A DNA stretch of 64,000 bases from Rhizobium vallis (GTDB lineage: Bacteria; Pseudomonadota; Alphaproteobacteria; Rhizobiales; Rhizobiaceae), in the NCBI RefSeq assembly GCF_003985155.1, contig NZ_ML133686.1:776001-840000 (forward strand), written 5' to 3'. Positions 55,924-64,000 of this stretch are shown piece after piece. The first letter of the stretch is position 1. Each line of letters starts with the position of its first letter. The notes beneath the pieces were generated by a model that saw nothing but the letters and a program-made list of their open reading frames with translations, was not told the origin of the DNA and did not search any database. The position numbers were made by a program, and so were the translations under genes.

Positions 55924-57198
55924 TTATTTGAAGACGGCGTTAGGATTATCCAAGCTGTCGGAACCTTCAAGCTGAACCGTGCCGAGATCGAGTGCGGCAA
56001 TAACGCGCTGGATCGATTTCGTCTGATCGATCAGCCCGTCGATGGCAGCCTGGACGACGGCGTTGCCTTCCTTGTTGCCCTCGCCGATCATCTGGTCATA
56101 CTTCTCGACCGTCTCACCGCGCTTTGCCATGGCGTTCATCGCATCGAGCGTCTTGTTGAGCTTGCTTTCCATCTCGGCATCAAGCGCCTTGTCCTTTGCG
56201 GCGACCAGATCATGCAGCGACGGGCCGCTGAGCTTGGTGCCGTCGACGCGGGTGTAGTTGCCGGTATAGGCGGCGGCGATGCCGATCGCGTCATTGAGAT
56301 GGGAATTATAAGTATTGTCGGAGAAGCAATCATGCTCTTCTTCCGGATCGTGCAGCAGCAGGCCGAGCTTCATGCGCTCGCCGGCAAGCTCGCCGTAGGA
56401 GAGCGAACCCATGCCCGTCAGGATCGCGACGAGGCCGGCCTTCGGCTCGGCTTCGACGTTCTTGGTTGCTGCGCCATCCGGCTTCCAATCGTCAGTCATC
56501 TCCTGCAGGTCGGAAACGAGCAGAGTAGAGGCAGATTTCAGATATTCGGCCCGGCGATCGCAATTGCCGTGCGTGCAATTCTTCAGGTCGTAATCCGTTG
56601 CAGGGCGGTTGCCGGCGCCTGGGCCCGTGCCGTTCAGATCCTGGCCCCAGAGCAGGAATTCGATGGCATGGTAGCCGGTCGCGACATTGGCTTCGATGCC
56701 GCCGGCCTCGGCGAGCGTGCCGGAGAGGAATTCCGGCGTCAGCTTCGAGGCGTCGACATCCTTGCCGTCGATCTTGATCGTCTTGTTGGCGATGACATTG
56801 GCCACATAGAGAGAATTTTCGTCGCTCTCAGTGCCGTAGGAGGGATCGACATAATCAATCAGGCCTTCGTCGAGAGGCCACGCGTTGACCTTGCCTTCCC
56901 AGTCGTCGACGATCGGGTTGCCGAAGCGATAGACTTCCGTCTGCTGGTAGGGCACGCGTGCCTTGATCCAGGCGTCCCTGGCAGCTTTCAGCGTCGTATC
57001 ATCAGGCGCTTTCAGGAAGGCGTCGATGGCGGCGTCGAGTGCCTTGGCCGTCGTCAGCGAGTCCTCGTATTTGGCGTGCGCCACGTCGGCATAATGTTTC
57101 ACCACGGCGGCAGCATCGGTCTCGGCATGCGCGGGAAGGGCGAGCAGCGCGGCGGGGGCGATCGCCAGCACGGCTGCGCGGAATGTGTTGAGCTTCAT
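55924..57198 (-). CDS. Imelysin-family periplasmic protein (IrpA type)
   Basis: 424 residues with a signal peptide (MKLNTFRAAVLAIAPAALLALPAHA in parts). The imelysin GxHxxE motif is intact in ATGYHAIEFLLWG, and repeats of the helical bundle include GNPIVDDWEGKVNAWPLDEG and GSLSYGELAGERMKLGLLL. These proteins are iron-regulated and periplasmic or surface-located. It is the first gene of the imelysin-DHOR-imelysin-DUF1513 operon. An ICE-like box lies about 80 bases upstream. Confidence 0.9.
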   Translation of the reverse strand: MKLNTFRAAVLAIAPAALLALPAHAETDAAAVVKHYADVAHAKYEDSLTTAKALDAAIDAFLKAPDDTTLKAARDAWIKARVPYQQTEVYRFGNPIVDDWEGKVNAWPLDEGLIDYVDPSYGTESDENSLYVANVIANKTIKIDGKDVDASKLTPEFLSGTLAEAGGIEANVATGYHAIEFLLWGQDLNGTGPGAGNRPATDYDLKNCTHGNCDRRAEYLKSASTLLVSDLQEMTDDWKPDGAATKNVEAEPKAGLVAILTGMGSLSYGELAGERMKLGLLLHDPEEEHDCFSDNTYNSHLNDAIGIAAAYTGNYTRVDGTKLSGPSLHDLVAAKDKALDAEMESKLNKTLDAMNAMAKRGETVEKYDQMIGEGNKEGNAVVQAAIDGLIDQTKSIQRVIAALDLGTVQLEGSDSLDNPNAVFK

Positions 57199-57278
57199 GA
57201 TCCTCTCCTGTGACGGATTTTCCGTCTAATCGGGCTCCGTCTCTTCGCGCAAAAGCAAACTGGTGTCAAACACTCTAG

Positions 57279-57295
57279 TTTGGAATAATTTTAAG
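57279..57295 (-). promoter_or_regulatory. ICE-like (Irr) box upstream of the imelysin operon
   Basis: TTTGGAA-TAA-TTTTAAG, 11 of 14 matches to TTTAGAA-N3-TTCTAAA. It lies 80 bases upstream of the start codon, a position that would suit activation more than the start-proximal repressor site at mbfA. The match is imperfect, so Irr binding is a hypothesis. Confidence 0.45.
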
Positions 57296-57422
57296 GATGA
57301 AGAGGTCCCGGCAAACCTGTCTTTTGGAACGGCATCTGCGTGGAAACACCGGCAGCAGCCGTGTCCGCGCAGCATCATCCGCCGCGGCGTCACTATCCGT
57401 TGCTGGCCTTCGTTAAGCGGCG

Positions 57423-58712
57423 TCAGCTCTTCCGCTGCATGCGGCAGAAGAAAAAGCCATCCGTATCGGTGGAGGCTGGCGTCAGCGTCACCGTCAGGCC
57501 GTCGGAAGAATGCGGGCGCGGAGCGTCTTTTCCAAACAGCTGATCCCAGGCGGGCAGGGCGCTGGCGATCTGAAAATCGGGATTGCCAGCCGTGAAGCGG
57601 CGCACCTGTTCCTCGTTCTCCTGGGGCAGCACCGAGCAGGTGACGTAGATCAGCTCGCCGCCTGGTTTGACGAAGCCGCTCGCCTGCGCCAGCGCGTCCT
57701 GTTGCTGGGCGGTGCGCTCGTCGAGGTTCTTGGCCGTCAGCCGCCATTTTGTATCGGGCCGGCGCCGCCACGTGCCGGTGCCGGTGCAGGGCGCATCGAC
57801 CAGCACCTTGTCGCAGCGCCCGGTAAGGCCGGAGAGCCCCTTGGCGTCGTCATGCACCTGGACATTGCGCGTGCCCGCCCGCTTCAGCCGCTCGATGATC
57901 GGCGCCAGGCGCTTGCGGTCGGCGTCATAGGCGTGAACCTGTCCCTTGTTCTGCATGGCCGCCGCCATGGCGAGCGTCTTGCCGCCGCCGCCGGCGCAAT
58001 AGTCGAGAACCTGTTCGCCATCCCGAGCAAGCACCAGGTCGGCGACGATCTGCGATCCCTCGTCCTGAACTTCGAACCAGCCTTTCTGGAACGAAAGCTC
58101 GGCTGTCACGTTGGGAAGGCGCGAGGCGCCTTCGCCAGCGGCAATCCGGATGCCGTAGCGGGCGATCTTTGCTGCATGAGCGCCGGCTCTTTCGAGCGCC
58201 TTCACGGCCTTGTCGCGGGAAGCTTTCAGGATGTTGGCGCGCAGATCGAGCGTCGGGCGAGCCGCAAGCGCCTGTGCCTCGGCAAGCCACCTGGCGCCGA
58301 AAGCCTGTTCGAAGGAGGATTGAACCCATTCGGGAATATCGCCGCGGATATGCGGTGGCGCATCGTCGAGCGAGCGGCTTTCGAAAGCCGATACGGCGTC
58401 GGCCGAAAGCGGCGCCGGTGCAAACTTGTCATCCGCCAGTTCGGTGGCAAGACTGTCAGGTGTGAAGCCCCACTGGCGGAACATGACGGCATGGGCGATG
58501 GCCTGAGCACTGTCGTCATCCATCAGCCAGGCATGGGAAAGCCGCATGCGCAATGCATCGTAGACAATGTTGCCGATTGCCGCGCGATCGCCGGAACCGG
58601 CGAAGCGATGCGCAAGGCCCCAGTCCTTCAGCGCGTCGGCGACAGGCCGCTTGCGGGCATCGATATCCGCAAGCACAGAAATCGCCCCTTCGAGGCGGCC
58701 GCCCAAACGCAT
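57423..58712 (-). CDS. RsmB-family (NOL1/NOP2/Sun) rRNA m5C methyltransferase
   Basis: 429 residues. An N-terminal NusB-like helical domain is followed by the SAM-binding core (VLDYCAGGGGKTLAMAAAM). The two catalytic cysteines are in VDAPCTGTGTWRRRPD and VTCSVLPQENEEQV. The enzyme methylates a cytosine in 16S rRNA (C967 in RsmB). The gene stands alone, divergent from nothing recognisable. Relatives act on other rRNA positions, so the exact site is inferred. Confidence 0.9.
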   Translation of the reverse strand: MRLGGRLEGAISVLADIDARKRPVADALKDWGLAHRFAGSGDRAAIGNIVYDALRMRLSHAWLMDDDSAQAIAHAVMFRQWGFTPDSLATELADDKFAPAPLSADAVSAFESRSLDDAPPHIRGDIPEWVQSSFEQAFGARWLAEAQALAARPTLDLRANILKASRDKAVKALERAGAHAAKIARYGIRIAAGEGASRLPNVTAELSFQKGWFEVQDEGSQIVADLVLARDGEQVLDYCAGGGGKTLAMAAAMQNKGQVHAYDADRKRLAPIIERLKRAGTRNVQVHDDAKGLSGLTGRCDKVLVDAPCTGTGTWRRRPDTKWRLTAKNLDERTAQQQDALAQASGFVKPGGELIYVTCSVLPQENEEQVRRFTAGNPDFQIASALPAWDQLFGKDAPRPHSSDGLTVTLTPASTDTDGFFFCRMQRKS

Positions 58713-58847
58713 TCACATGTCTCCTATTGCCATGGCGTGTGAACGATCCGTGCGCGGATGCGACAGTCGCGGGGCAGGGTGTTCACAAGTCTCAACCGCG
58801 TGGTAACCGCGATTGACGGCAAGAGCAAGCATTGGAAGGCTATAGCC

Positions 58848-59210
58848 TCAGCTGATCACCTGGTAGCAGACTTTCGCAGTGCCGGAGCTCACCATGCCGA
58901 TGTTCTGAGCCGCCGCGCGCGAAAGATCGAGCACGCGGCCACGGATGAACGGGCCGCGATCGTTAATGCGGACGACGACGGTGCGGCCATTGTTGCTGTT
59001 GGTGACCTTCACCTTGGTGCCGAAAGCGAGCGAACGATGTGCGGCAGTCAAGACGGCAGGGTTCATACGTTCCCCGGAAGCAGTTTTGGAGCGAAGCGCG
59101 TACCATGAAGCGCCGCCACAACCATTTCCAGCAAAACCTTCCGCGGGAAGCATGGAAGAGCAGGCTGCAATAGTTGCCGCGGCGATAATAGAACGACGTA
59201 TTTTCTTCAA
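58848..59210 (-). CDS. rlpA: RlpA-family septal ring lytic transglycosylase-like protein (TTG start)
   Basis: 120 residues with a signal peptide ([25 protein letters not shown] read in parts). The double-psi beta-barrel has [47 protein letters not shown] in parts and [10 protein letters not shown], with the catalytic-type Glu and Asp. It lacks the SPOR domain of long RlpA. The start is TTG at 59210 behind GAGGGA; the longer upstream frame has no signal at its N terminus. It is periplasmic and acts on peptidoglycan. Confidence 0.82.
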   Translation of the reverse strand: MKKIRRSIIAAATIAACSSMLPAEGFAGNGCGGASWYALRSKTASGERMNPAVLTAAHRSLAFGTKVKVTNSNNGRTVVVRINDRGPFIRGRVLDLSRAAAQNIGMVSSGTAKVCYQVIS

Positions 59211-59617
59211 AACAGAGTATCCCTCAACTATTGAACTCACGCCCTTGCAGGCGGCGGGGCTTAAATCTGTTAAAAAGTGGCGAAAAAGTGCCACGTCCGT
59301 TCACGGAATATTACAATCTGTAACATTCGTGAGCGCGGCGGTGAAATTTCCGAAAGGGAGGGCAATCAAAAATGTGGAAAAAACTTAATGAAATCAGTTA
59401 AAATACGAACGAATTTTCCGGAAGAGAGCTAAGCATTCTTGCGTTCACAAAAACCGCAAAAATTTTTTTCCGATTTTGCCATATTTGCCGCCACATTTGG
59501 GCAAATTTAAAGGCCGTTAACCATATTAAACGGCGAAATTTATCCAGCCAAACTCGGAAAGTAGGAATTTCCTACTCCTTTTGGGTGAGTACTCCGGGTC
59601 ACAGGCATGCGCGTGTT
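59211..59617. other. AT-rich gene-free stretch upstream of rlpA
   Basis: 407 bases, strikingly AT-rich for this genome in 59,340-59,560. It holds a TTAACCAT motif at 59517-59524, matching the CtrA half site of rhizobia, and a perfect palindrome AGTAGGAA-T-TTCCTACT at 59560-59576. It may hold the rlpA promoter, a small RNA, or both. No conserved ORF was seen. Confidence 0.5.
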
Positions 59618-60487
59618 CTAACCGCGCCAGCGTCTATCCCGCCACAATTGGGCGAGTGACATCGGATAATTCGGGAAGGAGAATTCGAAGCCGGCAGCCT
59701 TGAGCTTCGCATTCGAGACGCGTTTGTTCTCACCATAGAAGGAGCGCGCCATCGGCGTCAGTTCGGCGGTCTCAAACGCCTGCTCCGGCGGCGGTTCGAC
59801 ACCCATCAGGCGCGCTGCCTCGACGATCACATCCTGCGGCGGACCGGGCCGATCGTCCGTGACATTATAAATGCCGCCGAGATGGTTCTCCGACAGGAAG
59901 CGTGTGGCCGCGCCGATATCCTCGACGCGGATGCGGTTGAACACCTGGTCCTTCTTGATCAGCCGCCGCGCCGTGCCCTTTTCCAGATTGCAGAAGGCGT
60001 TGCGTCCCGGCCCATAGATGCCGGAAAGGCGCAGCACCGCCGCCGGCACGCCGCGCTTCTCTCCCGCTGCCAGCCAGCCGTCTTCCGCTTCGAGCCGTTC
60101 CTTCGACCGCCCGGAGACGGGCACGCAAGGTGTTTCCTCGTTGATCCATGCGCCCTTGTGATCGCCATAGACGCCGACGGTGGAGAGGTAACCGATCCAT
60201 TCGAGCCTGGGCGGCAGGCTTGCGCCGTCTTCACCGAGCAGACGCAGCAGCGGATCGGCTTTCCCCGGTGCGATCGACTGCACGAGATGGGTGACGTCAG
60301 CCAAGGCCTCGCGCAACCCGTCTTCCAAGGTCTCGCCGTCGAAAAGAAATGCCTCAATGCCGTTACGGCTGAGTGTTTCCATCTTCTCCGCCGAGCGCGT
60401 GGTGCCGGAAACGCGCACGCCGTCGCCGGCGAAGGCGTTGGCGATCGCTGTGCCGGAATAACCGCAGCCAAAAATCATCACATGCAT
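59618..60487 (-). CDS. NAD(P)-binding SDR/epimerase-like protein (YeeZ type)
   Basis: 289 residues. The Rossmann start is MIFGCGYSGTAIANAFAGDG with GxGxxG; YLSTVGVYGDHKG and LRLSGIYGPGRNAF follow the extended SDR pattern, with Tyr in the active-site position. C-terminal DDRPGPPQDVIVEAARLMG and KAAGFEFSFPNYP are typical of the YeeZ group. The start overlaps the queG stop by one base. The substrate is unknown. Confidence 0.86.
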   Translation of the reverse strand: MHVMIFGCGYSGTAIANAFAGDGVRVSGTTRSAEKMETLSRNGIEAFLFDGETLEDGLREALADVTHLVQSIAPGKADPLLRLLGEDGASLPPRLEWIGYLSTVGVYGDHKGAWINEETPCVPVSGRSKERLEAEDGWLAAGEKRGVPAAVLRLSGIYGPGRNAFCNLEKGTARRLIKKDQVFNRIRVEDIGAATRFLSENHLGGIYNVTDDRPGPPQDVIVEAARLMGVEPPPEQAFETAELTPMARSFYGENKRVSNAKLKAAGFEFSFPNYPMSLAQLWRDRRWRG

Positions 60488-61644
60488 CAGCCCACTCCCG
60501 CCAGCCACCATTCGTTCAGTACGTCAGCATCTCTCTCATCTGCCCTCTGTGCGGCAAAGGCCGAGAATTCGCCAGCCTCCATCAGCCGCGAAAGCGCCCA
60601 GACGGCCATCCCCCGCACTACCGGCGAGGCGTCATTCGCGAGGATACGACATTGTCCAATCAGCGACGTCTCCCCGGAATTGCCGGCGGCGATCAGCACG
60701 TTGCGGACGAAACGGTCGCGGCCGATCCGCTTTACCGGCGAGCCGCTGAAGAAGGACCGGAAGGCGGCATCGTCAAGCGTCAGCAGAAAGGCGATCGACG
60801 GCTCCTGCAGGTCTTGCCTCGCCTTCAGCTTCATCTCGGAGGCGGAGCTGGCAAACTTGTTCCAGGGACAAACGGCAAGACAGTCGTCGCAGCCATAGAT
60901 GCGGTTGCCGATCAATGGTCGCAGCTCGGGATCAATCGGCCCTTTGTGCTCAATGGTGAGATAGGAGATGCAGCGTCGCGCATCGATTTGGTAGGGCGCG
61001 GGGAAAGCGGCCGTGGGGCAGATGTCGAGGCAGGCGCGGCAGGAGCCGCAATGATCGGTCTCCGGCGCGTCGACGGCAAGATCGGCCGTGGTGAACATCG
61101 ACCCGAGAAACAACCACGAACCGTGCACGCGGCTGACGAGATTGGTATGTTTGCCCTGCCATCCCAAGCCGGCCGCCGCTGCCAAGGGCTTTTCCATGAC
61201 GGGCGCCGTATCGACGAAGACCTTCACATCGGCTCCCGCCCGCGCCGCAAAGCGCGTGGCGATCTCCTTCAATCGGCCTTTGATGACGTCGTGATAATCT
61301 CGGTTGCGGGCATAGACCGAGATCGCCGCTTTGTCGGGCTTGTCGAGAACGCCGCGCGGATCTTCCTCCGGGGCGTAGTTCAGGCCGAAGACGACGACGG
61401 ATCGCACCTCGCTCCAGAGTGTGCGGGGATCGCCGCGCCGGTCGCGCGTCTCTGCCATCCAGTCCATCGTCCCGTGGCGCCCGGCATCGATGAACTGGCC
61501 GAGACGTTCCCTCGCGTGCGGGATCGCGTCCGGGCGGGTGATCCGGCAGAGATCGAAGCCCTTGGCGGCAGATTCCGCCCGGACGAAGTCGGTCAAATTG
61601 TCGCGGCGGCGGCGGTCTTTGTCATTGTTGTCGGCTTCGGGCAT
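60487..61644 (-). CDS. queG: Epoxyqueuosine reductase
   Basis: 385 residues. Two 4Fe-4S clusters are bound by [16 protein letters not shown] and [13 protein letters not shown], and the cobalamin-binding part has [13 protein letters not shown] and [17 protein letters not shown]-like C-terminal segment ([13 protein letters not shown]) closes the protein. QueG makes queuosine from epoxyqueuosine in tRNA. It lies in an operon: GST, queG, SDR, all on the same strand with 12 and -1 base gaps. Confidence 0.96.
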   Translation of the reverse strand: MPEADNNDKDRRRRDNLTDFVRAESAAKGFDLCRITRPDAIPHARERLGQFIDAGRHGTMDWMAETRDRRGDPRTLWSEVRSVVVFGLNYAPEEDPRGVLDKPDKAAISVYARNRDYHDVIKGRLKEIATRFAARAGADVKVFVDTAPVMEKPLAAAAGLGWQGKHTNLVSRVHGSWLFLGSMFTTADLAVDAPETDHCGSCRACLDICPTAAFPAPYQIDARRCISYLTIEHKGPIDPELRPLIGNRIYGCDDCLAVCPWNKFASSASEMKLKARQDLQEPSIAFLLTLDDAAFRSFFSGSPVKRIGRDRFVRNVLIAAGNSGETSLIGQCRILANDASPVVRGMAVWALSRLMEAGEFSAFAAQRADERDADVLNEWWLAGVG

Positions 61645-61656
61645 GAAGAGCCCTCG

Positions 61657-62349
61657 TCAGAAATCCAGGTCAGCGTAATGGGAAACCGGCGTCAGGCCGC
61701 GTACGCGCTCGGTCAGCATCGGCCGGAAGGACGGGCGCGATTTCAGCCGCTGGTACCATTCCTTGACGATAGGCGCATCCGCCCACTCGATCTCGCCGAG
61801 ATAATCGAGGATCGAGATCGAGGCGGCCGCAGCGAGATCGGCATAGCTCATCCGCTCGCCCGCCAGCCATTGGCGCGAGCCGGCAAGCCAGGTGAGATAG
61901 CGCATATGCTGGCGAATATTCGCGCGGGCCGTGCGTAGGATCTTCGAATCCGGCGCTCCGCCGCCCTGATCGGCAGTCATCTGCAACTTATAGACACGCT
62001 CGCGGGCCAGCGGCTTCGTCACGTCGTTTTCCATCTTCTGCATGAACCATTCGGTCAGCCGGCGGATTTCCGCCCGTTGGAATGGATCTTCGGCGAGCAG
62101 CCTCCGGTCGCGCTTCAAGACGCCGTGCGTCTCGTCCAGATATTCGGAAATGACGCTCGCACCGCAGAGAGCGCGCATGCTGTCGTCGACATAAACAGGC
62201 AGCGTGCCGGCCGGATTGAGCGCCAGGAAGTCCCGGCGCTTCTCCCATGTCTGCTCCTCGATCAGATCCGCGTGGTAGCCGTATTCCGCCAGGATCAACC
62301 GGACGAAGCGAGATGCGGATGACATGGGATGATGATAAAGCGTGGGCAT
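61657..62349 (-). CDS. Glutathione S-transferase family protein
   Basis: 230 residues. The N domain starts LYHHPMSSASRFVRLILAEYG, with the cis-proline in AGTLPVYVDD and SVISEYLDE for glutathione; the C domain has MSYADLAAAASISILDYLG. Ser rather than Cys or Tyr sits near the first helix, as in the beta/FrnE-like or theta-like groups. It is the first gene of the GST-queG-SDR operon. Confidence 0.88.
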   Translation of the reverse strand: MPTLYHHPMSSASRFVRLILAEYGYHADLIEEQTWEKRRDFLALNPAGTLPVYVDDSMRALCGASVISEYLDETHGVLKRDRRLLAEDPFQRAEIRRLTEWFMQKMENDVTKPLARERVYKLQMTADQGGGAPDSKILRTARANIRQHMRYLTWLAGSRQWLAGERMSYADLAAAASISILDYLGEIEWADAPIVKEWYQRLKSRPSFRPMLTERVRGLTPVSHYADLDF

Positions 62350-62577
62350 CGAGACTCGGGCTTTGTGATTGCTGTTACAGGACTGTGTGGCAGCTCAATT
62401 ATAGCGCCCTAGTCATGACTCATTGGTTGAAGCTATAGGAGCTTGGCCCCGCCAATACAAGCGAATCGGATTTTACCCCATCTGACGATGGCGAACACGG
62501 TCTAACGAACGAATGGAAGCGGCAGCCTGATCGGCCCAAGCGCTCAGGCCCGACCGAATTTAAACCGGAGACAATGT

Positions 62578-63375
62578 ATGGATTATATAAATGCTGCCAT
62601 CCTCGGTATCATCGAGGGGATTACCGAGTTTCTGCCGATCTCGAGCACCGGCCACCTGATCATTGCCGAGCAATGGCTCGGACACCGGTCGGACATGTTC
62701 AACATCGTCATTCAGGCCGGCGCCATCCTTGCCGTCACCATCATTTACTGGCGTCGTCTGCTGGATTTGGTGCTTGGCTGGCGCGACCCTGAGAATCGCG
62801 ATTATGCCGCCAAGCTGATCGTCGCATTTCTCATCACCGCAATTCTGGGACTTATCGTCAAGAAGCTCGGCTTCGAGCTTCCGGAGACTGCCACCCCGAT
62901 CGCCTGGGCGCTCATCATCGGCGGTATCTGGATGATCTTTGCCGAATGGGCGGCCGCACGTAAGGCCCCTCACAAGGAGATCACCTGGCTTGTCGCCATT
63001 CTGGTCGGCATCGCCCAGATCGTCGCCGGCGTCTTCCCGGGAACGTCGCGTTCCGGCGCCACCATCTTCGTCGCCATGTTGGCGGGCACGGGTAACCGCG
63101 CCGCGGCGACCGAATTCGCGTTCCTCGTCGGCATCCCCACAATGTATGCCGCAAGCGGCTATGAATTGTTGAAGACGTTTAAGGATGGCGGAGCGGCAGG
63201 CGAAGACTGGACGGCGCTCGCCATCGCCTTCATCGTTTCCACGTTGGTCGCTTTCATCGCGGTCAAATGGCTGCTTGCCTATATCAGAAGCAATCGGTTC
63301 ACGCTGTTTGCCATCTACCGCATCATTCTCGGTGTCTTGCTGCTCGGCATGGCCGCGACCGGCATGATCGCCTGA
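62578..63375 (+). CDS. uppP: Undecaprenyl-diphosphatase (UppP/BacA)
   Basis: 265 residues, polytopic. Both family motifs are present: EGITEFLPISSTGHLI near the N terminus and VFPGTSRSGATI in the second half, with the catalytic Glu/Ser/Arg. The enzyme recycles undecaprenyl pyrophosphate to the carrier lipid for peptidoglycan and polysaccharide synthesis, and its activity supports bacitracin tolerance. ATG at 62578 follows GGAGACA. A 16-bp perfect hairpin follows the gene. Confidence 0.95.
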   Translation: MDYINAAILGIIEGITEFLPISSTGHLIIAEQWLGHRSDMFNIVIQAGAILAVTIIYWRRLLDLVLGWRDPENRDYAAKLIVAFLITAILGLIVKKLGFELPETATPIAWALIIGGIWMIFAEWAAARKAPHKEITWLVAILVGIAQIVAGVFPGTSRSGATIFVAMLAGTGNRAAATEFAFLVGIPTMYAASGYELLKTFKDGGAAGEDWTALAIAFIVSTLVAFIAVKWLLAYIRSNRFTLFAIYRIILGVLLLGMAATGMIA

Positions 63376-63387
63376 GACATTTCTACC

Positions 63388-63427
63388 GCATTTGCATTCG
63401 CGCAACTCCTGGCGCGAATGCAAATGC
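63388..63427. terminator. Long perfect hairpin after uppP
   Basis: A 16-bp perfect stem (GCATTTGCATTCGCGC and its complement) with an 8-base loop, 12 bases after the uppP stop. There is no T-run. It may be a transcript-end structure or a solo intergenic repeat. Confidence 0.6.
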
Positions 63428-63624
63428 CTCGTCGGTTTGGCGAGTGAATATTCGACGACCGGCAGGCGCCGATTTTTTCAGATAGCGATATTGAGAGGAT
63501 ATGTGCCTGCTGCCGCTTTTGACGCAGGCAAAGACCGAGCGTTCATTGTGAAGCGCCCTGTTTCAGGCGTCCCATAGACGGCTTGTCTTTGGGTAGGATG
63601 CCGGCGCTGAAGGCCGGCCTTTCG

Positions 63625-63777
63625 TCAATGGCTGATCGAAGCCGTCGAGCAAGGATCGACGCCGTAAGCCGGCGAGCAGTCACCCTTCACTGCCGCGACC
63701 GAGCCGGGCGCAACGAAGGAGCCTGCAAGAATAACCAGCGCCGCACACGCAAAAAGGAGCGCGATTGACTTGCCCAT
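63625..63777 (-). CDS. Small secreted peptide, 50 residues, two or three cysteines
   Basis: MGKSIALLFACAALVILAGSF is a signal-like N terminus cut here to its start; the mature part has KGDCSPAYGVDPCS. The two cysteines, 9 residues apart, could form a disulfide. ATG at 63777 is preceded by AAAGG. No family was recognised; such small exported peptides are common and mostly uncharacterised in rhizobia. It is preceded by about 220 bases without other genes up to the window end. Confidence 0.6.
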   Translation of the reverse strand: MGKSIALLFACAALVILAGSFVAPGSVAAVKGDCSPAYGVDPCSTASISH

Positions 63778-64000
63778 CGAGAAATGCCTTTCACAGTGAT
63801 TGCCGCACGCGATCGCAGGCGTTGAAACCGTCCGAGGACGCGCGGGGTTTGGTAGTCAGTGGAATGACAAATAGCAATAAACGTTCCTGCTAAATTTGGC
63901 GTTAATTCCACAAAATTTCCCATGCGTCTTTTATGCAACGCTGGTTAATACGAGCCGCAACCAAACATTTCAAACTTGCGCCAGCTTTACTTCAAGTGAC

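Overview
The window looks like chromosomal DNA of a Rhizobium (R. etli / R. leguminosarum type alphaproteobacterium). The housekeeping proteins (LepA, IF-3, L35, L20, PheS, PheT, GuaA, XseA) are rhizobial in character. An exact Irr iron-control element precedes a membrane-bound ferritin gene. The intergenic spaces carry mosaic palindromic repeats of the kind seen in Rhizobium, and the DNA is GC-rich. No phage, insertion sequence, CRISPR array, rRNA or tRNA was recognised.

Layout. 0-0.9 kb: end of a GFA-family gene and a ccdAB toxin-antitoxin pair with a palindromic operator. 0.8-8 kb: lepA, tenA, an XRE-cupin regulator with a GNAT enzyme, a HAD hydrolase, an acetylpolyamine-amidohydrolase-like enzyme, recX and a DMT exporter. 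8-11.4 kb: truncated hemoglobin, mbfA under an ICE box, a periplasmic cysteine protease with a CtrA-type site, and an alpha/beta hydrolase. 11.6-16.7 kb: translation block infC, rpmI-rplT, pheS-pheT; infC appears to start at ATT. 16.8-23.2 kb: reductases, a LysR regulator, a DUF892 protein, an M15-like protein and a Gfo/Idh/MocA oxidoreductase. 23.2-26.9 kb: a three-part envelope glycosylation module (GtrA, GT2 and a divergent GT-C-like membrane protein). 27.2-40.6 kb: xseA, two related mosaic repeats, and a series of small enzymes, MarR/LysR regulators and transporters, many as divergent regulator-target pairs.

40.6-47.7 kb is the most accessory-looking part. It holds a RidA-like/RpiB pair, a drug-type MFS pump, two paralogous ECF sigma factors with SnoaL-like tails, a VOC protein, two alpha/beta hydrolases, and a TetR gene with two operators.

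47.9-58.7 kb: guaA, a methylthioadenosine nucleosidase-thioesterase pair, a DUF2252 protein, and a four-gene iron-linked operon (imelysin, di-heme cytochrome, imelysin, Tat-exported DUF1513 protein). The operon lies behind an imperfect ICE-like box. A palindromic repeat is inserted across the apparent start of the cytochrome gene. It ends with an RsmB-type methyltransferase. 58.8-64 kb: RlpA, an SDR protein, queG, a GST, uppP and a small secreted peptide.

The clearest functional themes are iron storage/export and uptake under Irr-type boxes, envelope work (GtrA module, RlpA, UppP, BTLCP protease) and detoxification (GSTs, quinone reductase, MFS/DMT exporters). The observations least covered by standard annotation are the repeat elements that supply stop codons, a ribosome-binding site or N-terminal codons to neighbouring genes, and the GtrA/GT2/GT-C module.
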